A stretch of 64,000 nt of DNA from JAWPMT01 sp965229785 (GTDB lineage Bacteria; Bacteroidota; Bacteroidia; Cytophagales; Cyclobacteriaceae): positions 248,001 through 312,000 of the forward strand of contig CBDDJS010000001.1 of the NCBI GenBank assembly GCA_965229785.1, given 5' to 3'. The notes beneath the pieces are model-generated. The model saw only the letters and a list, made by a program, of their open reading frames with translations. It searched no databases and was not told where the DNA came from. Below, piece after piece: positions 47,854 through 56,032 of the stretch (the stretch's first letter is position 1; each line of letters starts with the position of its first letter). The position numbers and the translations under genes were made by a program.

Positions 47854-47866
47854 CCAACTTATTGGA

Positions 47867-49432
47867 ATGATGAAAAAACAGAGAATCACTTTATTTCTGA
47901 CAGGTTTATTGCTGGCCATGTCCTGCAACGATGCCCTGGAGTTGGAACCAATCACAGAAATTACCGAAGAGGCCCTTTTTTCAGATCCCGCAGAGATTGA
48001 GAGTCTGCTTATTGGGGCTTACCGACCAATGGGATTTGAATATATTGGAGACCTGACAGGACAAGATACTTACGTATTGCCTTTTGTCTATACCGATGCA
48101 CGTTCTGATGATGCCGTGGTGGAAAATTACTTTTTCGGAGGAAATAAATTCCATGATTTTGAGTACTTGCCCAACATGACTCCTTCCAACAGTATGGTTA
48201 GGGCCGTCTGGATCAAGTTCTTCACCGGAATTGCCAAGTCCAATGATATTGTGGGATCGTTGCAAAACATAAGTGATGATATACTTGAACCAGGTACCCG
48301 GGATCTCTTTTTGGCGGAGGCCAGGATATTGAGGGCCTACTACTATTTCGAAGTGGTTAAAAATTTTGGCGCCGCACCGATTTTCGATGGGCCCATTGAT
48401 GCGACAAATACCGATATTCTCAGAAGAAAGCCTGTCGAAGAAGTGTATGCTTTGATAGAGAACGACTTGATTGAGTCCGCGGAAGTTTTGCCATTGACGC
48501 AGACTGACCCCAGAAGAGCTACTCAGGGTGCAGCGCTCGGATTGTTGTCGAAAGTATATCTCTTTCAGGAAAAATGGCAACAAGCAGCTGATGCTGCTCA
48601 GGCTGTAATTGACCTGGGAATCTATGAACTGGAAACCAATTTTGCCGATAATTGGCGATTGGATAATGAGCACGGTGTAGAGTCTATTTGGGAGATCGTT
48701 TATGATGATCGAACCGCATTCGTTTTTGACAGTCGACAGACTTCAAGTCTGGCGGCACAATTGCATTCACCTTCGTTAACCGCTCCTGTACTTGGTTGGA
48801 ATTACCATTTGCCAGGACAAGAATTGATTGCCGCGTTTGCCAGCGAAGGAGATGTGATCCGAAGACGAGCTTCCTTTATTGAAGAGGGTACAATCTTCAA
48901 TTCACCTATCCTTGAAGCAGAATCTTTAGATCCATTACCCAATGGATTTACCTCCAATGCTGCGGGAATCAACGATCCTGAAGGAGGTACGCAATATGGT
49001 TTAGGTTATGTGTATACCAGAAAGTATTTCCTGTCTCCGGAAGACTTAAATGCCACCACCTCCAATATTCAGCATTCGCCGTTGAATCAAAAAATCCTGC
49101 GCTATGGCGAGGTGTTATTGATTCTCGCTGAAGCAGTGGCCAATGGAGCCAGTGGTAACGGGCAAGAAGCATTTGACCAGGTACGATCACGTGCCGGGTT
49201 GGATAGTAAGCCTTTATCAGTAGAGGCGATCAAATTGGAGAGAAGACTGGAGTTGGCCTCTGAATGGAATCGGTTCCATGATCTTGTTCGGTGGGGAGAT
49301 GCCGCAGCAGAGATTGACAATTTTGTGGCAGGCAGAGATGAACTTTTGCCCATTCCTTTAGATGAAATTCTGGTAACAGGTATGGATGTAAATGGGGAGA
49401 TGATTCTATCTCAAAACCCTGGATATAATTAA
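47867..49432 (+). CDS. susD: SusD-like glycan-binding lipoprotein
   Basis: A 521-residue SusD/RagB lipoprotein (ATG at 47870 equally likely): leader with lipobox LLLAMSC, then the family N-terminal pattern LELEPITEITEEALFSDPAEIESLLIGAY, TPR-like helices with AEARILRAYYYFEVVKNFG, and the C-terminal region RRLELASEWNRFHDLVRWG and LLPIPLDEI. It binds the oligosaccharide at the outer face and caps the SusC channel. Confidence 0.95.
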   Translation: MMKKQRITLFLTGLLLAMSCNDALELEPITEITEEALFSDPAEIESLLIGAYRPMGFEYIGDLTGQDTYVLPFVYTDARSDDAVVENYFFGGNKFHDFEYLPNMTPSNSMVRAVWIKFFTGIAKSNDIVGSLQNISDDILEPGTRDLFLAEARILRAYYYFEVVKNFGAAPIFDGPIDATNTDILRRKPVEEVYALIENDLIESAEVLPLTQTDPRRATQGAALGLLSKVYLFQEKWQQAADAAQAVIDLGIYELETNFADNWRLDNEHGVESIWEIVYDDRTAFVFDSRQTSSLAAQLHSPSLTAPVLGWNYHLPGQELIAAFASEGDVIRRRASFIEEGTIFNSPILEAESLDPLPNGFTSNAAGINDPEGGTQYGLGYVYTRKYFLSPEDLNATTSNIQHSPLNQKILRYGEVLLILAEAVANGASGNGQEAFDQVRSRAGLDSKPLSVEAIKLERRLELASEWNRFHDLVRWGDAAAEIDNFVAGRDELLPIPLDEILVTGMDVNGEMILSQNPGYN

Positions 49433-49480
49433 ATAGCATAGGGCAATTTCCCTTTCCAATCACATACCCGTCAGCTTAAA

Positions 49481-49577
49481 CGTCATTCCTGACTTTGATC
49501 AGGAATCTCGATGTAGGAAGTGCTTAAGGAGCTCAAGATTCTGGCGTACGCAGGTGGCGCGTGCTATCGGTATGACG
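49481..49577. repeat. REP-like imperfect palindromic element
   Basis: A 97-base element bounded by CGTCAT and ATGACG. Its left part is an 8-bp hairpin (ATTCCTGA, loop CTTTGA, TCAGGAAT; 49485-49506) and its right part contains GATTCTGGCGTACGCAGG, a worn palindrome. Dispersed intergenic repeats of this style are common in Bacteroidota chromosomes. It separates susD from the xylulokinase gene. Confidence 0.5.
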
Positions 49578-49650
49578 TGTAATGATTTGGTGTTTGCCAT
49601 GCTTTCAGGAGGCATCAAGAGAGATTGTTAGTCAGATATTTATAGATTTC

Positions 49651-51165
49651 ATGAAGAAATACCTAGTAGGTTTTGACGTTGGTAGCAGTTCTGTAAAGGC
49701 AGCTTTGGTCGATGCTGAGACTCGGGAATGTGTACGATCAACCTTTTTCCCGCGGGTGGAAATGGATACCGTATCAAGGCAAAAGGGATGGGCGGAACAA
49801 TCTCCGGAAGTCTGGTGGGACAATCTGGTCCATGCTTGTCATCGACTCCTGGAAAGAGCGGAGGTCGATCGAAATGAGATTGAAGCGATCGGGGTTTCTT
49901 ATCAGATGCATGGTCTGGTACTGGTGGACAAAGATCAGCATGTGTTAAGACCAGCAATCATCTGGAGTGACAGCCGGGCTGTGGGTATAGGAGCGGAGGC
50001 TTTTCACAAGATCGGCCCGGAAAAGTGCCTGGAACACTTGCTGAATTCCCCTGGGAATTTTACGCTTTCCAAGTTGAAATGGGTGTATGATAATGAACCG
50101 CAGGTTTTTGACCGGGTCCATAAGTTTATGCTTCCCGGAGATTATGTGAACATGAAGCTCACCGGAGAATTGAACACGACTGTGAGTGGATTGTCTGAAG
50201 CTATCCTATGGGATTTCAGGCAGAACCAATTGGCAGACTTTGTCCTGGACCATTTTGGTTTTGATTATTCACTGGTGCCTGATGTTGTACCGACATTTGG
50301 AGAACAAGGACTTTTAAGTGATGAAGCTGCCCGTCAATTAGGTTTACCTTCTAAGATCCCAGTGACTTATCGTGCTGGGGATCAGCCAAACAATGCACTA
50401 TCGCTCAATGTCACCGAGCCTGGAGAAGTAGCTGCTACTGGAGGTACCTCCGGTGTGGTTTATGCTATCACTGATCAACTTGCCTACGATCACGGATCAC
50501 GCGTGAACAGTTTTGCGCATGTAAATCATGACCTTGAACAAACCAGGATCGGTGTGCTTTTGTGCATTAATGGGGCCGGAAGTCAATACAGCTTTATGAA
50601 GAATCAGGTTGCCCGTGATGGTACCACCTATGAAGACATGGAGCGCCTCATCAGTTCTGTGCCCATCAGCTCGGAGGGGTTACGGGTTTTGCCTTACGGA
50701 AACGGAGCTGAACGGGTATTGAACAATCAGGAAATAGGCTCACATATCATCAACCTGCAGTTTAATCGACATGGGCGAGCTCATCTGTATCGTGCAGCGA
50801 TCGAAGGCATTGCATTTTCCTTCAATTATGGTTTGGAGGTGTTGCGAGAGATGGGTATTCCACTGGATTTGATCCGGGTGGGGAACGATAATTTGTTCCA
50901 GTCCGAAGTATTTTCAAACACGGTAGCAATGCTCTCCAATTGCCAGATTGAAGTAGTAGGAACGTCGGGGGCAGCGGGAGCGGCATTAGCGGCAGGCTAT
51001 GGCACAGGTCTCTACTCGACTTTGAAAGAGGCAGTTGATAAGCAGCGGGTAGTCAAAAGACACTTCCCGGACGTCAATAATGGCGAATATGTAAGAGCTT
51101 ATGAGATATGGAAAGGTGACCTGGAAAAGCTGACTAGCTCAAATAATCAAGTTACAGTAAAATGA
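49651..51165 (+). CDS. xylB: xylulokinase
   Basis: The start is the ATG at 49651; an upstream in-frame start lies before the natural N-terminus. The 504-residue FGGY kinase has VGFDVGSSSVKAALVD, SYQMHGLVLVD, catalytic Asp in YRAGDQPNNAL, GGTSGVVYA and GNDNLFQSEV. It phosphorylates D-xylulose to D-xylulose-5-phosphate. It is the plain paralogue of the HTH-fused protein at 28593 and ends where that protein's extra domain starts. It is 79 bases upstream of xylA. Confidence 0.94.
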   Translation: MKKYLVGFDVGSSSVKAALVDAETRECVRSTFFPRVEMDTVSRQKGWAEQSPEVWWDNLVHACHRLLERAEVDRNEIEAIGVSYQMHGLVLVDKDQHVLRPAIIWSDSRAVGIGAEAFHKIGPEKCLEHLLNSPGNFTLSKLKWVYDNEPQVFDRVHKFMLPGDYVNMKLTGELNTTVSGLSEAILWDFRQNQLADFVLDHFGFDYSLVPDVVPTFGEQGLLSDEAARQLGLPSKIPVTYRAGDQPNNALSLNVTEPGEVAATGGTSGVVYAITDQLAYDHGSRVNSFAHVNHDLEQTRIGVLLCINGAGSQYSFMKNQVARDGTTYEDMERLISSVPISSEGLRVLPYGNGAERVLNNQEIGSHIINLQFNRHGRAHLYRAAIEGIAFSFNYGLEVLREMGIPLDLIRVGNDNLFQSEVFSNTVAMLSNCQIEVVGTSGAAGAALAAGYGTGLYSTLKEAVDKQRVVKRHFPDVNNGEYVRAYEIWKGDLEKLTSSNNQVTVK

Positions 51166-51244
51166 CATTGGTACGGTGGTGAAAAAACCCACCTCACCGG
51201 AGAAATACGCAATAAAAAGACGTACAGCAATAATTAGAAGTTAA

Positions 51245-52591
51245 ATGAATGCAACTGAAACCCGTCAGGTGATTACTGGCGAAACCAAATATTTCCCTCA
51301 AATAGATCGAATTCCATTTGAAGGCAAAGATTCTGACAACCCATTGGCCTTTAAATATTATGATCCTGAAAAAGTCATTGCAGGGAAATCCATGGAAGAC
51401 CACTTTAAGTTTGCCATTGCCTATTGGCATACCCTATGCGGGACAGGTGGTGATCCATTTGGCGCACCTACAAAGAATTTCCCATGGTTGGAAAGTAAGG
51501 ACCCCATTGAGCAGGCGAAGCAGAAAATGGACGCAGCTTTTGAGTTCATTACCAAAATAGGGGCTCCGTATTACTGTTTCCATGATTTTGACCTGATCGA
51601 CGAAGGAGATACGCTAGCAGAAAGTCAACGAAGGTTGGAAGCCATCACTGATTATGCGTCGGAAAAACAACAACAATCAGGCGTGAAATTACTGTGGGGA
51701 ACCGCTAATCTCTTTTCCAATCCACGCTACATGAATGGTGCCATGACCAATCCTGATTTTGATGTGGTTGCTTTTGCCGGTGCTCAGGTGAAACATGCTT
51801 TGGATGCAACTATCAAATTGGGAGGAGAGAACTACGTGTTTTGGGGTGGACGTGAAGGCTACATGAGTCTCCTCAATACCGACATGAAAAAGGAGCTCGA
51901 TCATATGGCACAATTCCTACATATGGCCAGAGATTATGCCCGGGCTCAAGGATTCAGCGGTACCTTCTTTATCGAGCCAAAACCCATGGAACCCAGCAAG
52001 CACCAGTATGATTTTGATGCAGCCACGGTCATTGGATTTTTGCGAGAGTATGACTTATTGGAGGACTTTAAACTCAATTTGGAGGTCAATCACGCCACCC
52101 TGGCGCAGCATACCTTTCAACACGAACTTCAGGTCGCGGCGAATGCCAACATGTTGGGCAGTATGGATGCCAACCGGGGCGACTACCAAAATGGATGGGA
52201 TACGGATCAGTTCCCGAATAACTTGTATGAACTGACGGAAACCATGTTGGTTTTTTTGGAAAATGATGGATTGCAAGGAGGAGGAATCAATTTTGATGCA
52301 AAGACACGCCGGAATTCTACCGATCTGGAAGACATTTTTTATGCACACATTGGAGGGATGGATGCCTTTGCTCGTTCTCTTGAAATTGCCAATGCCATAC
52401 TGGAAAATTCAGAATACCTTAATTTGAGGAAAGCAAGATATAGCTCGTTCAATACCATTGACGGCAGTGCTTTTGAGGCTGGAAGGCTGTCTCTGGAAGA
52501 CTTGCATAAGTTCGCTTCAGCGAATGGAAATCCAGGATTGCGCAGTGGACGACAAGAGTTGTTCGAAAATATCATCAATCAGTTTATCTAG
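51245..52591 (+). CDS. xylA: xylose isomerase
   Basis: A 448-residue class II xylose isomerase. Signature segments are complete: FHDFDLIDEGDTL with the catalytic His, VFWGGREGYMSLLNTD, the metal-binding Glu in EPKPMEPSKHQYDFD, LEVNHATLAQHTF, and SMDANRGDYQNGWDTD. It converts D-xylose to D-xylulose, the step before xylB. It closes the plus-strand operon and is followed by a strong hairpin. Confidence 0.97.
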   Translation: MNATETRQVITGETKYFPQIDRIPFEGKDSDNPLAFKYYDPEKVIAGKSMEDHFKFAIAYWHTLCGTGGDPFGAPTKNFPWLESKDPIEQAKQKMDAAFEFITKIGAPYYCFHDFDLIDEGDTLAESQRRLEAITDYASEKQQQSGVKLLWGTANLFSNPRYMNGAMTNPDFDVVAFAGAQVKHALDATIKLGGENYVFWGGREGYMSLLNTDMKKELDHMAQFLHMARDYARAQGFSGTFFIEPKPMEPSKHQYDFDAATVIGFLREYDLLEDFKLNLEVNHATLAQHTFQHELQVAANANMLGSMDANRGDYQNGWDTDQFPNNLYELTETMLVFLENDGLQGGGINFDAKTRRNSTDLEDIFYAHIGGMDAFARSLEIANAILENSEYLNLRKARYSSFNTIDGSAFEAGRLSLEDLHKFASANGNPGLRSGRQELFENIINQFI

Positions 52592-52612
52592 CCTGAATTC
52601 AAATACACACAC

Positions 52613-52660
52613 AATCACCAACCTCGTCGTTTGAGAAATTTTTCAGCGGGGTTGGTGATT
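52613..52660. terminator. bidirectional hairpin between xylA and convergent gene
   Basis: Arms AATCACCAACC and GGTTGGTGATT (11 bp) around a loop of 26 bases, midway between the stops of xylA (52591, plus) and the VLRF1-like gene (52681, minus). It can end both transcripts, though T-tracts are short. Confidence 0.65.
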
Positions 52661-52680
52661 ATATTCTAAGGCCTGATCAT

Positions 52681-53397
52681 TTAAAAAAGATCGTCATCCT
52701 CATATTCGTCAGACTGAGTAGCGTCATTGATGTTGAAGGTGTCCATAGATTCAATTTTAGCGCGAAGCACTTCATGGAAGTGGAGTTGAGGAGTGGACAG
52801 GGTTTTAATGGCTCTGTCCAGATTGGTGAAGTTGGACTGAGGGAGGTGCAATGGAATTTTGTATAGCCTTTTGTCATTCTTTTTAAACGGGCATGCGACT
52901 TTGGAACCATATAGAAGCGGGATCAGACTAGTGCTGCAACTCAAAGCAATCCGGTCAAAATCATAGTAATCGAATAGTTCCTGCAAGGTAGTATTGATGT
53001 TTTCGAAAAAAGTGACCGATTCTGCGAGTCGAACTCTGGAACCTGCCCTTGACTTTCCTTTTTTATTCAGGTACTTGATTTGACTGTAGCCTTGCTTTTT
53101 ACGCGTCATATACGCACCAAAAGTGGTGTGATAGAGGTTTTCCTCCCCTTCCATGATGCAAAGAGCCGCACTCCCCGATTCAATAGCGAGGTAAATGACA
53201 GTACCCCAATCATCCGTAATTTTTAGATGCTCATCAAAGGTCAAATGAAGGGGGAGCCTTAGATAGCCCTGTACATCCTCATTATTATCCAGGATCTCTA
53301 TTAAATGTCTGGAATAATCATACCTCAGTTTTGAAAATTGAGTAGTTAGATCCTTTAGGATTTGAGGATAGGTACCGACCAAATTTAACTGCTGCAT
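52681..53397 (-). CDS. Vms1-like release factor (VLRF1) candidate peptidyl-tRNA hydrolase
   Basis: A 238-residue cytoplasmic protein. Residues 98-126 carry the pattern of the eRF1-like VLRF1 domain of Vms1/ANKZF1: RKKQGYSQ, a basic linker, then AGSRVRLAE. In Vms1 the corresponding G-G-S-Q glutamine releases stalled peptides from tRNA; Gln106 sits there. The rest (strands around 64-92, IALSCSTSLIPLLYG after a helix) fits the same fold, and the C-terminus is acidic. The assignment rests on the motif only. It would act in ribosome rescue on split 50S subunits. The gene follows the membrane-protein gene at 53429 by 31 bases. Confidence 0.68.
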   Translation of the reverse strand: MQQLNLVGTYPQILKDLTTQFSKLRYDYSRHLIEILDNNEDVQGYLRLPLHLTFDEHLKITDDWGTVIYLAIESGSAALCIMEGEENLYHTTFGAYMTRKKQGYSQIKYLNKKGKSRAGSRVRLAESVTFFENINTTLQELFDYYDFDRIALSCSTSLIPLLYGSKVACPFKKNDKRLYKIPLHLPQSNFTNLDRAIKTLSTPQLHFHEVLRAKIESMDTFNINDATQSDEYEDDDLF

Positions 53398-53428
53398 GAT
53401 TGCCTTGCGGTATGGGTTTATTCAGAGG

Positions 53429-53818
53429 TCAATCTGATTTTGGGTTCTTCAAGTTAGGATGTGTGAAGGCCAAATAAGTAAAAGCAATTCCAAAAAGAGT
53501 ATAAACAACAGTCAAAAGGAGTAATGCATTGGAATCCGTTCCTTTCACGACGAACTTGATGAGTGCCATTCCACCTATCACGAAATGAGCAAAATTGGCC
53601 ATTACAATAGGCCTTCCATAAATGCCGCCGAGGATTTTCTCTTTATTCATCCAATTGAGCATGGCAAATCCCATGTACAATGCCCCGAGGAGCTGAAGGA
53701 CAATCGGATCACTCTGAAAGGTCAACAGGTTGGCAATCTCTTGAGGTAAGAATGACAGGCTAACTCCCATCAAAACCAAAATGAGAGCATTCGCAATCAT
53801 TAGCAATTTTGTATTCAT
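53429..53818 (-). CDS. four-helix membrane protein of unknown function
   Basis: A 129-residue protein with four hydrophobic helices (about 5-25, 41-56, 70-90, 97-119) and short polar ends. The pattern with LLGALYMGFAMLNWMNKE is seen in small uncharacterised Bacteroidota proteins, but I name no family. Probably co-transcribed with the VLRF1-like gene. Confidence 0.7.
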   Translation of the reverse strand: MNTKLLMIANALILVLMGVSLSFLPQEIANLLTFQSDPIVLQLLGALYMGFAMLNWMNKEKILGGIYGRPIVMANFAHFVIGGMALIKFVVKGTDSNALLLLTVVYTLFGIAFTYLAFTHPNLKNPKSD

Positions 53819-53977
53819 AAAAAGTAATTGTTCCTAATACGGATAAACTAGTGTCAACGATGAGTTGAACGATTTTTCTTTGGCTTAAAAGGTTAAATCA
53901 TTGGCGTATTGGGTCAAGCAATGACCGTTTCAGCGCTTCAATTTTACTTCCGAATTCAAAATCAAACAAGAAGTAAA

Positions 53978-54820
53978 ATGAAACACAACATCTTAGTCAT
54001 CGGAGGAACTGGTAAGACCGGTCGCCGAGTCGTAGAAGGGTTATCGCATCTGGGACATGAAGTTAGCATAGGAACAAGAAGCAGTGAACCCAAATTCGAT
54101 TGGGAAGATTTTTCCACCTTCAGACCTGCATTGAAAGGAAAGGACCGAGCTTACATTGTTTATTACCCTGATTTGGCGGTGCCCGGTGCTAAAGAAGCCA
54201 TCACCGCTTTAACGGAAGCCGCGTTGAAAGAAGGATTGGAGAAGGTAGTGTTGTTATCTGGAAAAGGAGAGGCCGAAGCAGAGGCTTGTGAGCAGATTGT
54301 AGCCAATTCCGGATTGAATTATACCCTGGTCCGTGCTTCATGGTTCAATCAGAATTTTAGTGAAGGTGCATTTCTGGATTTTGTATTGGCCGGACAGGTT
54401 GCACTACCCATGCCAGAGGCGGAAATTCCATTTGTAGATGCCGGAGATATCGCGGATGTCGTTACGAAAGTGCTGACCGACGATAGTTACAATGGCCAAA
54501 CCATCACCGTAACCGGGCCCAGAAAGATGACGTTTCGAGAAGTGGTAGCAACCATGTCTGAGGCCATAGACAGGGAAATACAATACCAACCCATTTCCAT
54601 CGACGCATTCAAAGAAGGTATGAGTGCTGCCGGACTTCCTGATTCCTATGTATGGCTATTTGGCTACTTGTTCAAAGAAGTATTGGGAAATCCTGAGAAT
54701 CAAAGCGTGTCTAACGATGTTGAAAAAGTACTCGGAAGAAAAGCCCTTGATTTCAAAGCTTACGCAAAGGCCACCGCTGCATCAGGTATTTGGAATCAGT
54801 CGATCCCTCAGAGTGTTTGA
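53978..54820 (+). CDS. NmrA/NAD(P)-binding-type oxidoreductase
   Basis: I start at the ATG at 53978 (MKHNILVIGGTGKTGRRV); the longer form has an untypical leader. The 280-residue product is an atypical SDR with the NAD(P)-binding GGTGKTG motif, RASWFNQNFSEG and VDAGDIADV, as in NmrA-like and NAD(P)H:quinone-oxidoreductase-type (QorB) proteins. The catalytic Tyr-x3-Lys is absent, as is common in NmrA-like members. Function likely redox sensing or quinone reduction. Confidence 0.85.
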   Translation: MKHNILVIGGTGKTGRRVVEGLSHLGHEVSIGTRSSEPKFDWEDFSTFRPALKGKDRAYIVYYPDLAVPGAKEAITALTEAALKEGLEKVVLLSGKGEAEAEACEQIVANSGLNYTLVRASWFNQNFSEGAFLDFVLAGQVALPMPEAEIPFVDAGDIADVVTKVLTDDSYNGQTITVTGPRKMTFREVVATMSEAIDREIQYQPISIDAFKEGMSAAGLPDSYVWLFGYLFKEVLGNPENQSVSNDVEKVLGRKALDFKAYAKATAASGIWNQSIPQSV

Positions 54821-54841
54821 CAAATTTCAAAGTAATGTTTC

Positions 54842-54866
54842 AGGACCTATCCTTAAAATAGGTCCT
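54842..54866. terminator. bidirectional hairpin
   Basis: AGGACCTAT / ATAGGTCCT (9 bp, 7-base loop) between convergent genes ending at 54820 (plus) and 54875 (minus). Confidence 0.65.
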
Positions 54867-54874
54867 TGACTTGT

Positions 54875-55984
54875 TTAAGCCTCTTTGACTTCAAAATCAG
54901 CTTTATCCATTTCATGTCCGTTGATTATGATCGACACTTGATGTTTTCCCGGATAAAGTTTACGTGTAGTAATGATCTTGAAGGGTTGGTGTCTCGAGAT
55001 AGTGGTCACTGATGATCCTGAATACTCCTTTTCGCTGATCTTAAAAACTTTGCGGGATAAAGTACCGTTGTATTTCATGAAGTAAATGCCATATTCCAGT
55101 CGAATCAGTAAAGGTTGCTTTTGTTGATTCACCAGCTCAAAAGAGAAACTCAGGTCATTGCCAATAGTAACGATTGGTGTTTGGATGGTTAAGTTCTGGA
55201 TTTTAATGTTGTTGACTGCTGAAAAACCAAAAAGCGGCATAATTTCCGGATGACCTTGCTTTAGAAGGGTCCTGCATCCATGCTTCACGACCCAGTCGGT
55301 ATTCCTGGACTTTCCTTTCCATTCTTTGGCCAGTGTAAGTACTAATTCCGGGTTGTCCTTGGCGATATCATTTAGATTGTTTGCGACACTTCTTCGAACT
55401 GTTTCCGATTCATCGTCTCTCAGCTTCTCCAGAATAGGAATTATCGGTGAAGGATCCTTCTTAAATGCAGGAATTGCTACCGCCCAGGGGAGTCTCGGGC
55501 GTGATCCTTCTGTAGCAAGTCTTCGTACCATATGGTGCTTGTGCTTTGCCCATTTCGTCAGCTGCTTGATCATGCCATATGGATACCTCAAGATGAAAGG
55601 TCGCACGGCAAATTCGCAACTGGTAAACTGAGTAATGTGCTCCATAGCGTTGACCGACGCTTCGTAATGATCGAGACCATATACTTCTATGTAGTCGGGA
55701 AGAAACATGTACTCGAAGCTATTTTCCTTAATGCCATTATCCTTAAGTTGTTTGACGATTGCGACTAATGAAGATGCGTTTTGCTCGAAATTATCGGATA
55801 GGAAAGAATGAAGTGTAATCGCCAGATGACGCATGCGTTCTTTGAGTTCCATAGATTCCCAGTCATCGATAAAGATGTTTTCGATATAAGTATCACTTTG
55901 AAAATCAACGACCACCTGAGCAACTGCCCGGGTAAAGGTTTCCAGAAATGACCGATCATAGACGTATTTTAAAGGTTCAGCCAT
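54875..55984 (-). CDS. AlkC-type DNA alkylation repair protein
   Basis: A 369-residue protein: HEAT-like helical repeats in residues 1-255, with DDESETVRRSVANNLNDIAKDNP and TDWVVKHGCRTLLKQGHPE typical of the AlkC/AlkD superfamily, and a C-terminal beta-sandwich (about 265-369) as in the AlkC branch, which carries an Ig-like domain. AlkC/AlkD enzymes excise alkylated bases such as 3-methyladenine without base flipping. No ada-type regulator is adjacent. Confidence 0.85.
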   Translation of the reverse strand: MAEPLKYVYDRSFLETFTRAVAQVVVDFQSDTYIENIFIDDWESMELKERMRHLAITLHSFLSDNFEQNASSLVAIVKQLKDNGIKENSFEYMFLPDYIEVYGLDHYEASVNAMEHITQFTSCEFAVRPFILRYPYGMIKQLTKWAKHKHHMVRRLATEGSRPRLPWAVAIPAFKKDPSPIIPILEKLRDDESETVRRSVANNLNDIAKDNPELVLTLAKEWKGKSRNTDWVVKHGCRTLLKQGHPEIMPLFGFSAVNNIKIQNLTIQTPIVTIGNDLSFSFELVNQQKQPLLIRLEYGIYFMKYNGTLSRKVFKISEKEYSGSSVTTISRHQPFKIITTRKLYPGKHQVSIIINGHEMDKADFEVKEA

Positions 55985-56032
55985 TGCAAACGGTAGTTTG
56001 AGTACATATTTGAGAGAAGAGTCAGCATAATG

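Noticed and set aside
47981..48673. 230-residue ORF antisense to susD
   Set aside because: It mirrors a clear SusD coding frame, has no leader, domain or ribosome-binding site, and its composition is that of a reverse-frame shadow.
49582..49650. 23-residue N-terminal extension of xylB
   Set aside because: The ATG at 49651 gives the conserved kinase N-terminus; the extension runs into the REP-like region.
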